A DNA stretch of 64,000 nucleotides from Candidatus Handelsmanbacteria bacterium. Its GTDB lineage: Bacteria; Latescibacterota; UBA2968; UBA8231. Where the stretch lies: assembly GCA_016867395.1 (NCBI GenBank), contig VGJS01000017.1:1-64000 (forward strand), written 5' to 3'. Positions 50,952 to 60,139 of the stretch are shown piece after piece. The notes beneath the pieces are model-generated. The model was not told the origin of the DNA. It saw only the letters and a list, made by a program, of their open reading frames with translations, and did not search any database. Position numbers and translations under genes: made by a program. Numbering within the stretch: position 1 is the first letter of the stretch; each line of letters starts with the position of its first letter.

Positions 50952-52709
50952 ATGGGACACGTCCTCAAACTCCTGCCCTTCCTCAAACCCTACTGGAAGA
51001 AGAGCGCCCTCTCCCTGGTGCTGCTGGTCGTCGTCGTGATCCTCGACCTGGCCATCCCCCGCCTGGTCCAGCACATCATCGACCAGGGCATCCTGGCCAA
51101 CGACATGGAGGAGGTCTGGCGCACCTTTCTGCTGATGCTGGTCATCTCGGCGGCCAGCACCCTCCTCGCCATCGGCAACAACAACTTCTCGGTGCAGGTG
51201 GGCGAGGGGATGGCCCGGGACCTTCGCGAGGCCCTCTTCCTCAAGATCCAGTCCCTCTCCTACGGCAATCTCGATCGCCTCAACACCGGGCAGTTGCTGG
51301 TGCGCCTGTCCAGCGACACCGGCGCCATGCAGCGGGTGGTGCAGGTCTCCCTGCGCATCGGCACCCGCGCCCCGCTGATCATGGTCGGCAGCGTGTTGCT
51401 GATGTTTGTCACCGACCGCCATCTGGCCCTGATCATGGTGCCCCTGCTTCTGGTCACTTCGGGCATCATCGTCTTCTTCATCGCCCGGATGCGGCCCCTT
51501 TTTCTGGCCATGCAGGAAAAGCTGGACCGCCTCAACACCGTCCTGCAGCAAAACATCGCCGGGGTGCGGGTGGTCAAGGCCTTTGTGCGCGCCGGCCACG
51601 AGGCCTCCCGTTTCGAGGCGGCTAATGAGGATCTCACCGCCCGCAGCATCCGGGTGGTGGAGTTCATGTCCGCCATGGGGCCGGCCCTCAGCGCCTGCAT
51701 CAACGCGGGCATCGTGGTCGTCATCTGGGCCGGCGGTCTGCAGGCGGTGCGCGGAGAGGCGACCCTCGGGGAACTCGTCGCCTTTGTCAATTACCTCCAG
51801 ACCGCCATCGGGCCGCTGATGATCATGGCCATGCTGGCCAATGTCTGGGCCGCGGGCATCGTCTCGGCCGGGCGCCTCGACGAGGTCCTCGACACCCAGC
51901 CCCAGGTGCAGGACCTCCCCAACGCGCCCGCCCTTGCCGCCTCGGCCCGGCCCCGGGTGGTTTTCGAGCGGGTCGGCTTCCACTACCACGGCGCCAAAGA
52001 GACCCTCGTGCTGGAGGACATCGACCTGGTGGCCGAGCCGGGACAGACCGTGGCGATCCTGGGGGCCACCGGCGCGGGCAAGAGCACCCTGATCAACCTG
52101 ATCCCCCGCTTCTACGACCCCACCGCCGGCCGTATCCTCATCGACGGCCAGGACCTCCGCCACCTCCGCCAGGACTTGCTGCTCGACCTGATCGGGGTGG
52201 TGCCGCAGGAGACGGTGCTCTTCTCGGGCTCGGTGCGCGACAACATCCGCTACGGCCGGCCCTTCGCCGGCGACGAGGAGGTGGTGGCCGCCGCCCGCGC
52301 CGCCCAGGCCCACGACTTTGTCCTCGACCTGCCACAAGGGTACAACACCCGGGTAGAGGAACGGGGGGTCAATCTCTCGGGCGGCCAGAAGCAGCGCCTG
52401 GCCATCGCCCGCGCCCTGCTCATCCGGCCGGCCATCCTCATCCTCGACGACAGCACCAGCGCCGTGGACGTGGAGACCGAAACCAGGATACAGGAGGCGT
52501 TGGAGACCTGGATGCGGGGGCACACCTGCTTCGTGGTGGCCCAGCGCATCAGCACCGTGCTCAAGGCCGACAAGATCGTGGTGCTCGACCGGGGCCTTCT
52601 CGCCGCCGAGGGCACCCATCGGCAACTGCTGCAATCCAGCCCCATCTACCAGGAGATCTACGCCTCGCAGTTGGGGGCCGCGCCCAACGGAGCCGGACGC
52701 GATGGCTGA
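50952..52709 (+). CDS. ABC exporter half-transporter, degenerate nucleotide site
   Basis: 585 residues: six membrane segments (residues 1-~320), then an ATPase domain with Walker A GATGAGKST (about 372), signature LSGGQKQR (about 475) and Walker B ILILDDSTSAVD (about 494). The catalytic Glu after Walker B is Asp, and the H-loop His is Gln (VVAQRIST, about 530), marking the degenerate member of a heterodimeric multidrug exporter of the BmrC/TM287 kind. ATG at 50952. The next gene starts before this stop. Confidence 0.88.
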   Translation: MGHVLKLLPFLKPYWKKSALSLVLLVVVVILDLAIPRLVQHIIDQGILANDMEEVWRTFLLMLVISAASTLLAIGNNNFSVQVGEGMARDLREALFLKIQSLSYGNLDRLNTGQLLVRLSSDTGAMQRVVQVSLRIGTRAPLIMVGSVLLMFVTDRHLALIMVPLLLVTSGIIVFFIARMRPLFLAMQEKLDRLNTVLQQNIAGVRVVKAFVRAGHEASRFEAANEDLTARSIRVVEFMSAMGPALSACINAGIVVVIWAGGLQAVRGEATLGELVAFVNYLQTAIGPLMIMAMLANVWAAGIVSAGRLDEVLDTQPQVQDLPNAPALAASARPRVVFERVGFHYHGAKETLVLEDIDLVAEPGQTVAILGATGAGKSTLINLIPRFYDPTAGRILIDGQDLRHLRQDLLLDLIGVVPQETVLFSGSVRDNIRYGRPFAGDEEVVAAARAAQAHDFVLDLPQGYNTRVEERGVNLSGGQKQRLAIARALLIRPAILILDDSTSAVDVETETRIQEALETWMRGHTCFVVAQRISTVLKADKIVVLDRGLLAAEGTHRQLLQSSPIYQEIYASQLGAAPNGAGRDG

Positions 52710-54528
52710 GCGGGGGAGGAACGAGCCGGCCCACCGCCCGCCCCTGCGCGGGGGCCCACCGGGCATGCCGGGCCGCATCGAGAAGGCCCGCGACCCGCGC
52801 CGCACCCTGGCCCGGCTGCTGCCCTACCTGGGCCGGCACCGCCTCCTGTTGATCGCCGTCCTTGGCCTGGTGGTCCTCTCCACCGGGCTGGGCCTGCTGG
52901 GCCCGTACCTGATGGGGTTGGCCTTCGACGAGTACATCGCCAACCGCGACCTCGCCGGCCTGGCCCTCGTCTCCGGCTGGATGCTGGCGGTTTTTCTTTT
53001 GGGCAGCCTGGCCGACGCCCTCTCGGGCCGGCTGATGGCCGCCGTCTCGCAGCGGGCGCTCAAGAAGGTGCGCGGCGACCTCTTCGGCCACCTCCAGACC
53101 CTCGAACTGCGCTTCTTCGACAATCATCCCGCCGGCGAGTTGATGAGCCGGCTGACCAACGATGTCGAGGCCCTCAACACCGCCATCTCCCAGAACGCCG
53201 CAGCCCTGGTGGCCAGCATGCTCTCCCTGGTGGGCATCCTGGTGGCGATGTTCGCGCTCAACTTCTGGCTGGCCCTGGCCTCGGTGATCGTGGTGCCGAT
53301 CATGTTCTGGTTCACCGGCTTCGTCGCCCGCTACACCCGCAAGGGTTTCCGCGAGCTGCAGAAGGACCTGGGCCAGCTCAACGCGGTGATGGAGGAGGCC
53401 ATCAGCGGGCAGCGGGTGGTCCGGGCCTTCCGCCGCGGCGACTGGGCCGCCGCCGAGTTCCGCCGGCACAACCAGGAGGTCTGCCGCGCCGCCACCTACG
53501 CCAACTCCTACGCTCTGCTGCTGATGCCCCTGACCAACCAGTTGGGCAACCTCTTCGTCATCGCCATCGCCGGCCTGGGCGGCTGGCTGGCCCTCAAGGG
53601 CCTGGTCACGGTGGGCACTATCGTCACCTTCATCAGCTACGGGCGCAATTTCATCAACCCGCTGCGGCAATTGGCCAACATGTACAACTCCATCCAGGCG
53701 GCCCTGGCCGGGGCCGAGCGGGTCTTCGAGGTCCTCGATACCCCCTCCGAGGTGGACCAGGCCCAGGCCGCCGCCGCACCTGCCCGGATCAGCGGGCAGG
53801 TGGAGTTCGCCCGGGTGCGTTTCGGCTATACCGCGGGCATCCCTGTCATCAGGGACATGACCCTGGAGGCCAGGCCGGGCCAGACCATCGCCCTGGTGGG
53901 CCCGACCGGGGCGGGGAAAACCACCCTCGTCAACCTGTTGACCCGCTTCTACGAGATCGAGGAGGGGCGGATCACCATCGACGGAACCGATATACGCCAG
54001 CTCCCCAAAACCGAGCTGCGCCGCCGGCTGGGGATCGTTCTTCAAGATACCTTCCTCTTTTCCGCCTCGGTGCTGGAGAACATCCGCTACGGCCGGCTCG
54101 ACGCCAGCGACGAGGAGGTGGTCGAGGCCGCGAGGCTGGCCGACGCCGATCACTTCATCCACCAACTGCCCGAAGGGTACCAGACGCAGCTCTCGGAGCG
54201 GGCCGGCAACCTGAGCCAGGGCCAGCGCCAGTTGCTGGCCATCAGCCGCGCCATCCTCGCCAATCCCGCTATTTTGATCCTCGACGAGGCCACCAGCAGC
54301 GTGGACACCCGCACCGAGGCGCGTATCCAGGCCGCCCTGTTGCGGCTGATGCAGGGCCGCACCGCCTTTGTCATCGCCCACCGCCTGAGCACCATCCGCG
54401 ACGCCGACCAGGTGGTGGTGATCCGCCAGGGCCAGATCGCCGAGCAGGGGACCCACCAGCAACTGCTCGACCGGCGGGGCTTTTACCACCAGTTGTACAT
54501 GAGCCAGTTCAAAGGGGAGGCGATCTAG
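52702..54528 (+). CDS. ABC exporter half-transporter, canonical nucleotide site
   Basis: 608 residues with a ~30-residue Pro/Arg-rich extra N-terminus, six membrane segments and an ATPase domain: Walker A GPTGAGKTT (about 400), signature LSQGQRQ (about 505, Gln for Gly), Walker B ILILDEATSSVD with catalytic Glu, and H-loop VIAHRLST. The canonical Walker site here and the atypical LSQGQ match the asymmetry expected with the preceding half-transporter, so the two should form one exporter. Its TAG overlaps the GTG start of the ribosome-protection GTPase. Confidence 0.88.
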   Translation: MAERGRNEPAHRPPLRGGPPGMPGRIEKARDPRRTLARLLPYLGRHRLLLIAVLGLVVLSTGLGLLGPYLMGLAFDEYIANRDLAGLALVSGWMLAVFLLGSLADALSGRLMAAVSQRALKKVRGDLFGHLQTLELRFFDNHPAGELMSRLTNDVEALNTAISQNAAALVASMLSLVGILVAMFALNFWLALASVIVVPIMFWFTGFVARYTRKGFRELQKDLGQLNAVMEEAISGQRVVRAFRRGDWAAAEFRRHNQEVCRAATYANSYALLLMPLTNQLGNLFVIAIAGLGGWLALKGLVTVGTIVTFISYGRNFINPLRQLANMYNSIQAALAGAERVFEVLDTPSEVDQAQAAAAPARISGQVEFARVRFGYTAGIPVIRDMTLEARPGQTIALVGPTGAGKTTLVNLLTRFYEIEEGRITIDGTDIRQLPKTELRRRLGIVLQDTFLFSASVLENIRYGRLDASDEEVVEAARLADADHFIHQLPEGYQTQLSERAGNLSQGQRQLLAISRAILANPAILILDEATSSVDTRTEARIQAALLRLMQGRTAFVIAHRLSTIRDADQVVVIRQGQIAEQGTHQQLLDRRGFYHQLYMSQFKGEAI

Positions 54529-56498
54529 TGGGGGAGCCCCGCCGCATCCGCAACCTGGGCATCCTTGCCCACGTGGATGCCGGCAAGACTACCCTCACCG
54601 AGGACCTGCTCTTCCTCAGCGGCAGCCTGCGCGCCCTGGGCAGTGTCGACAAGGGCACCAGTCTGTCGGATGGGCTGGAGGTGGAGCGGAAACGCGGCAT
54701 CTCCGTGCGCGCCTCCACCCTCTCCTGTGCCTGGCAGGGAGTGCAAATCAACCTGATCGATACCCCCGGCCACGTGGACTTCTCCTCCGAGGTGGAGCGC
54801 GCCCTGCGCGTACTCGACGGGGCGGTGCTGGTGCTCTCGGCAGTGGAGGGACTCCAGGCGCAGACCGAGCCCCTCTGGAACGCCCTGGCTGCCCGGAAGA
54901 TCCCGGTGCTGGTCTTCATCAACAAGATCGACCGCATGGGCGCGGATGCCAACGCGGTCCTGGGCCAGCTCCGGCGCACCCTCTCCCCGGATGTGGTCCT
55001 GCTCAACCAGCCCGAGAACGAGGGCTTCGCCGAGGCGGGCGTCGTCCCGCTGAGCGCGGAGCTGCAGCGCGAGCTAGACGAAAAGGTGGCCGCCACCGAC
55101 GAGTACCTTTTGGAGCGCTACCTCGACGGCAAAGCCCTGCCGCCCGAAGAGGTGCAGCTCGCCTTGGCCACCGGCACAGCCCGGCGCGCCCTTTTCCCGG
55201 TGCTCTGCGGGGCGGCCAAGACCCAGACGGGGGTGCGCGAGCTGCTCGACGCGGTTGTCGCCTACCTGCCCGACGCGGCGACCGAGGAGGAGCGCCCGCT
55301 CTCCGGGGTGGTCTTCCGCCTCGACCACGACCCTAAGCTGGGGCGCATCGCCGGGGTGCGCCTGTACACCGGCCGCCTGAAGACCCGCGACATCGTGGAG
55401 AACTCCACCGCCGGCCGCAGCGAGAAGATCACCCAGATCAAGCGGCCCGCCTGCAACCGCTACGAGGACACCGGTCTTCTGCGGGCCGGGGAGATCGGCT
55501 TTCTGTGCGGCATGCCCCAGGCCCAGATCGGCGACATCCTCGGGGATCCCGGGCCGGTGCCGGACAACTACCAGTTGGGCGAACCCCTGCTCTCGGTGCA
55601 GGTGCGGCCCCAGGAGGAGGCGGACCACACCCGCCTGGCCGAGGCCCTGCAACAACTGGCCAGCGAGGACCCGCACCTCCGCTTCCGCTGGGTCCCCGAG
55701 GAGCGCGAATTGCACGTGCGGATCATGGGGGTGATCCAGACCGAGATCCTCACCGAAATCCTCGCCGACCGCTTCGGCCTGCAGGCTGCCTTCAGCGCCC
55801 CGACGGTGGTCTACAAGGAGACCCCGGCGCGAGCTGCCTGGGGCGAGGACACCTACACCATGCCCAAGCCCTGCTGGGCCATCGTCACATTCCGCATCGA
55901 GCCGGGCCCGCGCGGCAGTGGCCTGCGCTACACCTCTGAGGTGGCCACCAACGACATCAAACAGAAGTACCAGCACGAGACCGCCGCCGCCGTCCCCGAG
56001 GCGCTGAAGCAGGGGATCAAGGGCTGGGAGGTCACCGATCTGGCCGTCGCCCTGGCCCAGGGCAGCGACCACGTGCTTCACAGCCGGCCCGGGGACTTCA
56101 TCATCGCCACCCACCTCGCCCTGATGAAAGGGTTGCAGGCCGCCGATACCCTGCTCCTCGAACCCATCCTCGCCTTCGAGCTCAGTGCCCCCAAGGAACA
56201 CCTGGGCAAGATCTGCGCCGACATCGTCCACCTGCGCGGCAGCTTCGCCCCGCCCGAGGTGGGCGAAGAGCAGTTCGTGCTCCGGGGCCGCTTTCCCCTG
56301 GCCACCACCATGGACTACGCCGCCAGGCTGGGGGCGTTGACTGGCGGGCGGGCCAGGCTCTCGCTGCGCTTCGACCACTACGAGGAGTGTCCGCCCGGCA
56401 CCGGGACGACCCGCCCCTACAGAGGCATCTCGCCCCTGGACCGCGCCAAGTACATCCTCAAGATGCGCGGGGCCATCACCCTGTCGCTCAAAGGCTGA
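54528..56498 (+). CDS. Tet(M)/OtrA-like ribosome-protection GTPase
   Basis: 656 residues, close to Tet(M) (639). EF-G-like G domain: G1 GILAHVDAGKTTLTE, switch I region RGISVRAST, G3 DTPGHVDFSSEVERAL, G4 INKIDRMG. Domain IV and the C-terminus follow Tet(M) order (GIKGWEVTDLAVAL, LLEPILAFELSAPKEHL, YRGISPLDRAKYILKMRGAI). The Y-S-P-V-S loop that contacts the drug site in Tet(M) is replaced here by HVLHSRPGD. So it is a family member that may guard against another ligand or act as a housekeeping variant. GTG at 54528 overlaps the exporter stop. Confidence 0.82.
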   Translation: MGEPRRIRNLGILAHVDAGKTTLTEDLLFLSGSLRALGSVDKGTSLSDGLEVERKRGISVRASTLSCAWQGVQINLIDTPGHVDFSSEVERALRVLDGAVLVLSAVEGLQAQTEPLWNALAARKIPVLVFINKIDRMGADANAVLGQLRRTLSPDVVLLNQPENEGFAEAGVVPLSAELQRELDEKVAATDEYLLERYLDGKALPPEEVQLALATGTARRALFPVLCGAAKTQTGVRELLDAVVAYLPDAATEEERPLSGVVFRLDHDPKLGRIAGVRLYTGRLKTRDIVENSTAGRSEKITQIKRPACNRYEDTGLLRAGEIGFLCGMPQAQIGDILGDPGPVPDNYQLGEPLLSVQVRPQEEADHTRLAEALQQLASEDPHLRFRWVPEERELHVRIMGVIQTEILTEILADRFGLQAAFSAPTVVYKETPARAAWGEDTYTMPKPCWAIVTFRIEPGPRGSGLRYTSEVATNDIKQKYQHETAAAVPEALKQGIKGWEVTDLAVALAQGSDHVLHSRPGDFIIATHLALMKGLQAADTLLLEPILAFELSAPKEHLGKICADIVHLRGSFAPPEVGEEQFVLRGRFPLATTMDYAARLGALTGGRARLSLRFDHYEECPPGTGTTRPYRGISPLDRAKYILKMRGAITLSLKG

Positions 56499-56507
56499 GG
56501 AGTCGCC

Positions 56508-57482
56508 ATGTACATCCAGGAAGTCGTGTCCTTCGCCAACCTCGACCCAGAGCTGCTCGACTGCTACCGGGCCCTGGGCGTGGATCTGATCCAGGTGGAC
56601 TTGCGCGCCGGGGTGAGCCGGCTGGCCGCAGGGGAGGATTTCAAGGACGGCCGGGATCGGAGCGCCCTCTTGTCCCAGCTGCGCGAAAAAGTCGAAGCCC
56701 ACGGGCTCAAGCTCAACGCGATCTTCTCCTCCTGCTGGGAGGAGATCTCCCTGGCCATGCCCAACAGTGTCCAGAAGACAGAAGCCTGGTGCCGGCTGCT
56801 CGAATCCCTGGGCAAAGCCGGCATCCCGCACCTGGGCTGGAACTTCAAACCCATGGGGAACTTCCGCACCCCCTCGGCAGTGGGGCGCGGCAAGGCGCAG
56901 TACAGCACCTTCGATCGGGTCGACTTTGAGCGGCAGCGGCCAAACCCGCACCAGCCGCCGGTCTCCGAGGAGGAGATGTGGGAACGCCTGACGCAGTTCC
57001 TCGCAGTGGTGCTGCCGGTGGCCGAGTCCGCCGGGGTGCGCATGGCCCTGCACCCAGACGACCCACCCATCCCCGAACCCCTGGCCGGGGTGGCGCAGAT
57101 CTGTTCGACTCTCGAACAGTTCCGCCGGATCTTCGCTGCCTTCCCCAGCCCGAGCAACACCCTGCTCTTTTGCCAGGGCTGCATGACCGAGTTGCTGGGT
57201 GAGGGGGTCTACGATGCCATCGCGGAGATGGCCGGAGCCAGGCGCATCGCCTGGGTCCACTTCCGCAATGTGCGGGGCCGGCTGCCGCATTTCGAGGAGG
57301 TCTTCATCGATGAGGGCCAGATCGACATGCGCCGGGCCATGACCCTGTACCGCGACCGCGGCTTTGCCGGACCCTACATGATGGACCACACCCCCCACCT
57401 GCCTGGGCCGGGGAACGACCTGGCGGGGAGGGCCTATGCCATCGGCTATATCCGGGCGCTGATCCAGCAGGTGTATGGGTGA
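56508..57482 (+). CDS. uxuA: Mannonate dehydratase
   Basis: 324 residues, xylose-isomerase-like TIM barrel. UxuA signatures: MALHPDDPPIPEPLAGVAQI, NTLLFCQGCMTELLG, WVHFRNVRGRLPHFEEVFIDEG and MMDHTPHLPG, which contain the metal-binding His, Cys and Asp residues. Catalyses D-mannonate to 2-keto-3-deoxygluconate in glucuronate breakdown. Follows the GTPase gene by 9 bases with GAGGAG, so it shares the transcript, although its function seems unrelated to resistance. Slightly shorter than E. coli UxuA (394). Confidence 0.85.
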   Translation: MYIQEVVSFANLDPELLDCYRALGVDLIQVDLRAGVSRLAAGEDFKDGRDRSALLSQLREKVEAHGLKLNAIFSSCWEEISLAMPNSVQKTEAWCRLLESLGKAGIPHLGWNFKPMGNFRTPSAVGRGKAQYSTFDRVDFERQRPNPHQPPVSEEEMWERLTQFLAVVLPVAESAGVRMALHPDDPPIPEPLAGVAQICSTLEQFRRIFAAFPSPSNTLLFCQGCMTELLGEGVYDAIAEMAGARRIAWVHFRNVRGRLPHFEEVFIDEGQIDMRRAMTLYRDRGFAGPYMMDHTPHLPGPGNDLAGRAYAIGYIRALIQQVYG

Positions 57483-57489
57483 GGGGAAC

Positions 57490-57678
57490 TGAGGGTAAGG
57501 TCTGGTCGAAGCGGGGCTTTCCCTCACAGGCGGCGATCCCACTGCCCGGCGAGTAGTGGCACTGGGTGAAGCTGTCGCCGAAGGTCTCGATGCGGCAGGG
57601 CCGGCCGGCAAAGTGGGTCATCTGCCGGTTGGCTGGTACACCCTGGGGTAAGCACCGGGCCCCGGTCGGGTCAGGCAT
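57490..57678 (-). pseudogene. Possible remnant of a GDSF-type esterase gene
   Basis: The minus strand encodes RMTH-like context then CRIETFGDSFTQCH, close to the start of a group of SGNH-like proteins (fold motif GDSF). Similarity ends after a few residues, and nothing downstream continues it. It lies in the 188-base gap between convergent mannonate dehydratase and TrmH genes. Probably the leftover of a deleted gene; short matches can be accidental. Confidence 0.3.
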
Positions 57679-58228
57679 TCCACTGCCGCAGCACCTCGAA
57701 GACCACCACCGCCCCGGCCGTGGCCACGTTCAGGGAGTTCTTGAAGCCGTACATGGGGATCTGCACCAGCTCGTCGCAGGCGTCGAGCACTGCCTGCTCC
57801 ACCCCCAGGGCCTCGTTTCCCAGCACCAGCCCCAGCGGGCAGGGGTACTGCACCCCGGTGTAGCTGCGGCTGTGCGAGGTGGTCTCCAGCCCCCACACCG
57901 GGATGCCCTGGGCCTTGAGCGAGGCAACCGCCTCGACCGCGGTGGCAAAGTGGGCAGTGGGGATGTAGGCCAGGGTGCCCAGGGCGGTCTTGTCGAGCTT
58001 GGGGTGGGGCGGGTGGGCGGTGTAGCCGCAGGTGAGGATGCCGGCCAGGCGAGCAGTGTCCGCGGTGCGGAAGAGGGAGCCCACGTTGAAGGCGCTGCGC
58101 AGGTTGTCCAGCACCAGGTACAGGGGGTGCTTGGGCAGGCACTGGTACTCCTCCAGGCTCAGAGGACTGTCGCAGGAGCGCACCGCAAAGGAGGTCTCCA
58201 TCCCGTCGGCGGCGCGCCTGCGGCTCAT
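57671..58228 (-). CDS. TrmH/SpoU-type RNA methyltransferase
   Basis: 185 residues, knotted SPOUT fold. Motif 1 LRSAFNVGSLFRTAD, motif 2 LGLVLGNEALGVEQAVL, motif 3 IPMYGFKNSLNVATAGAVVVFE. 2'-O-methylates a tRNA or rRNA ribose using SAM. The start (ATG 58228) overlaps the preceding oxidoreductase stop (ATGA). No extra RNA-binding domain is seen, as in TrmL-like or other short members. The target RNA cannot be named. Confidence 0.85.
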   Translation of the reverse strand: MSRRRAADGMETSFAVRSCDSPLSLEEYQCLPKHPLYLVLDNLRSAFNVGSLFRTADTARLAGILTCGYTAHPPHPKLDKTALGTLAYIPTAHFATAVEAVASLKAQGIPVWGLETTSHSRSYTGVQYPCPLGLVLGNEALGVEQAVLDACDELVQIPMYGFKNSLNVATAGAVVVFEVLRQWNA

Positions 58229-59277
58229 CCCTCGCCCTCGGGCTTCACCGCCTGCCCGGAGGCGGCCGAGGCCCGGGCCGCCTCGATAACCGCCATCACC
58301 CGCCGCACGCTCTGGGGCGTGACGGCGAGTTTGTCGCGGTCCTGCACGGCCTCGGCGATGTTCTCGTAGTAGGAGCGCCAGCGGCCCGGCAGGGTCTCCA
58401 GCACCACCTCCGAGGAGCGCCCTGCTGTTTCCACCCACAGGCGAGGATATTGGGCGGGTTCCTCGCGAGCCGCGTCGATCTGGCCGGCCACCATGGCCCG
58501 CTCCTGGGGGTCCACCCCCTCCTTGACGAGGGTGCCCTTGGTTCCCATCACGTACCAGCGGGGCCGGGGCCGCCGCGCCAGGGACGAGGTGGTGATCTGC
58601 ACCTCCACCCCGTTGCCGAAACTCAACAGGCAGAGGGCGTGGTCCTCCACGTCGGTGGTCCAACCCCGGTCGAAGAAACGGGCGTACACCTTGGCGACCG
58701 GGGCGGGCACCATTTGCAGGGCCTGGTCGAGCAAATGGGCGCCCAGGTCCATGAACTTCCCGCCCCCGTGCTGGTGTTCGCTGCGCCAGCCGCGGGGCAC
58801 CCCGTACTGGGCCCAGCACAGTTCCATGTAGAAGACCTCGCCCAGCAGGCCCTCTGCCATCACCTGGCGCACAGTGAGGTAGTCCCCGTCCCAGCGGCGG
58901 TTCTGGAACACGCTCAGCAGCTTGCCGCTCGTGCGGCTCGTCGCGATCATGGCGTCGGCCTCGGCCGTGCTCAGGCACATGGGCTTGTCGGTGACCACGT
59001 GTTTGCCCGCCTCCATCGCCTGGATGGCCTGGGGGGCGTGCAGGTCATTGGGCGTGGCCAGCACCACCAGGTCCACCGCCGGGTCGGCCAGCACCTCGTC
59101 GAAGCGGGAAAAGACCTTCACCCCCAGCTGGGACTGGATCTGGGCCCGGGCCTCGGGCCGGCTGGTGACGACCCCATAGAGCTGTAACTGGCTCGCCAGT
59201 CCCACCAGATAGGCGTGGAAACAGCGGCCCGCGTATCCGTACCCCACGACCACTACCCGAGGTTTGTCCTTCATCAC
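58225..59277 (-). CDS. Gfo/Idh/MocA family oxidoreductase
   Basis: 350 residues. Nucleotide motif VVGYGYAGRCFHAY (residues about 10-23); the catalytic block reads VVTDKPMCLSTAEAD, with Asp replacing the usual Glu before Lys-Pro; the substrate domain contains GGGKFMDLGAHLLDQAL with the typical His. Cytosolic sugar-type oxidoreductase. Sits between a P-loop ATPase and TrmH with ATGA overlaps on both sides, an odd mix for one operon. Confidence 0.83.
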   Translation of the reverse strand: MMKDKPRVVVVGYGYAGRCFHAYLVGLASQLQLYGVVTSRPEARAQIQSQLGVKVFSRFDEVLADPAVDLVVLATPNDLHAPQAIQAMEAGKHVVTDKPMCLSTAEADAMIATSRTSGKLLSVFQNRRWDGDYLTVRQVMAEGLLGEVFYMELCWAQYGVPRGWRSEHQHGGGKFMDLGAHLLDQALQMVPAPVAKVYARFFDRGWTTDVEDHALCLLSFGNGVEVQITTSSLARRPRPRWYVMGTKGTLVKEGVDPQERAMVAGQIDAAREEPAQYPRLWVETAGRSSEVVLETLPGRWRSYYENIAEAVQDRDKLAVTPQSVRRVMAVIEAARASAASGQAVKPEGEG

Positions 59278-60026
59278 TGCACCCTCTGCAAGAAATGCCG
59301 CCGCACCTCGTTGATCCCGCGCCTGTTGCCGGCCAGGGCCTCTTCGAGGAAACGCCGGATGCGACCCTCGTGCGCCGCCTCGCGCGGGGCGCCGGCTCCC
59401 AAGCCGGCCCCGCAGGTGTAGACCATCTGGTGGGTCGCTCTGCCGTCGGAGAGATAGATCTCGTTGATGAAGCGCCGGGAGGTCTCGTCCTTGATGCGCC
59501 CGGTCCCCGGCGCCACGCCCTCGACCCGGACAAAGGCGTAGAGGTTCACCGACCGGAACTGCGCCTCGGGCACCTCATTGGTCGCGCAGATCTGGGCGCG
59601 GGTCTCCTCCAGATCGTCGGTGTGCATATTGCCCACCAGCATATGGCCCCGCTGCGAGAGGGCGAAGAAGTCGCGCAGGTTCTGGCCCCACAGATAGGTG
59701 GGTGGCGGATGGTCGCTCAACTCGTCGCTGATCACACAACTGGGCGCGCCCTGTACCTCCCCCACCTTGCCGGGCAGCGCCCGGACAAAGGGCCGCTCTG
59801 CCGGGGCAAAGGCCAGCAGGGCGCGCATGGTGGTGGTCTTGCCCACCCCGCCGAGCCCTGAGCCGACGATGAAGGAAGCCCCGTGCGAAATCCGCGACAC
59901 CAGCCAGGCTGCCAGTTCGAGGTCGAATACCTTTAGTTCGATGAGATCGAGCAGGGAGCGGGGCGGGGTTTCGCTCTCGGGATCGAGGAGTTCGGGAGGC
60001 AGGTCCGCGGGATGGCTGGTCGTCAT
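59274..60026 (-). CDS. P-loop ATPase of unknown role
   Basis: 250 residues. Walker A is FIVGSGLGGVGKTTTMRAL (about residues 52-70). A Walker B-like hydrophobic-acidic stretch is CVISDELSD, and GHMLVGNMHTDDLEETRAQ resembles the sensor/His region of type II/IV secretion (GspE/PilT-like) ATPases, but it lacks the N-terminal and Zn-binding parts of that family. Function unknown; stand-alone regulatory ATPase is possible. First gene of a minus-strand operon, divergent from the lipoprotein cluster. Confidence 0.6.
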   Translation of the reverse strand: MTTSHPADLPPELLDPESETPPRSLLDLIELKVFDLELAAWLVSRISHGASFIVGSGLGGVGKTTTMRALLAFAPAERPFVRALPGKVGEVQGAPSCVISDELSDHPPPTYLWGQNLRDFFALSQRGHMLVGNMHTDDLEETRAQICATNEVPEAQFRSVNLYAFVRVEGVAPGTGRIKDETSRRFINEIYLSDGRATHQMVYTCGAGLGAGAPREAAHEGRIRRFLEEALAGNRRGINEVRRHFLQRVQ

Positions 60027-60085
60027 GGTTTCCCCTGGCTGGGCAGGTGCGCCGTCCGGAGGATGAAATCGCCCGGCGGGATGCG

Positions 60086-60094
60086 TATATTTTG
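60086..60094 (+). promoter_or_regulatory. AT-rich -10-like element (TATATTTTG)
   Basis: Same 9-mer as at 5704-5712, here 45 bases before the ATG at 60140 in the divergent region with the P-loop ATPase gene. No matching -35. Likely drives the envelope lipoprotein cluster. Confidence 0.35.
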
Positions 60095-60139
60095 GCCTTG
60101 ATACTAACCATCACCCCTCCTCGGATCAAGCACTCGCCC

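Noticed and set aside
54528-56498. Calling the GTPase a tetracycline resistance gene
   Set aside because: Family match is good, but the YSPVS loop is not present, so resistance to tetracycline cannot be claimed from sequence.
55074-57611. An 845-codon minus-strand open frame opposite the GTPase and mannonate dehydratase genes
   Set aside because: No recognisable motif; composition typical of an antisense shadow. The plus-strand genes have full families of conserved motifs.
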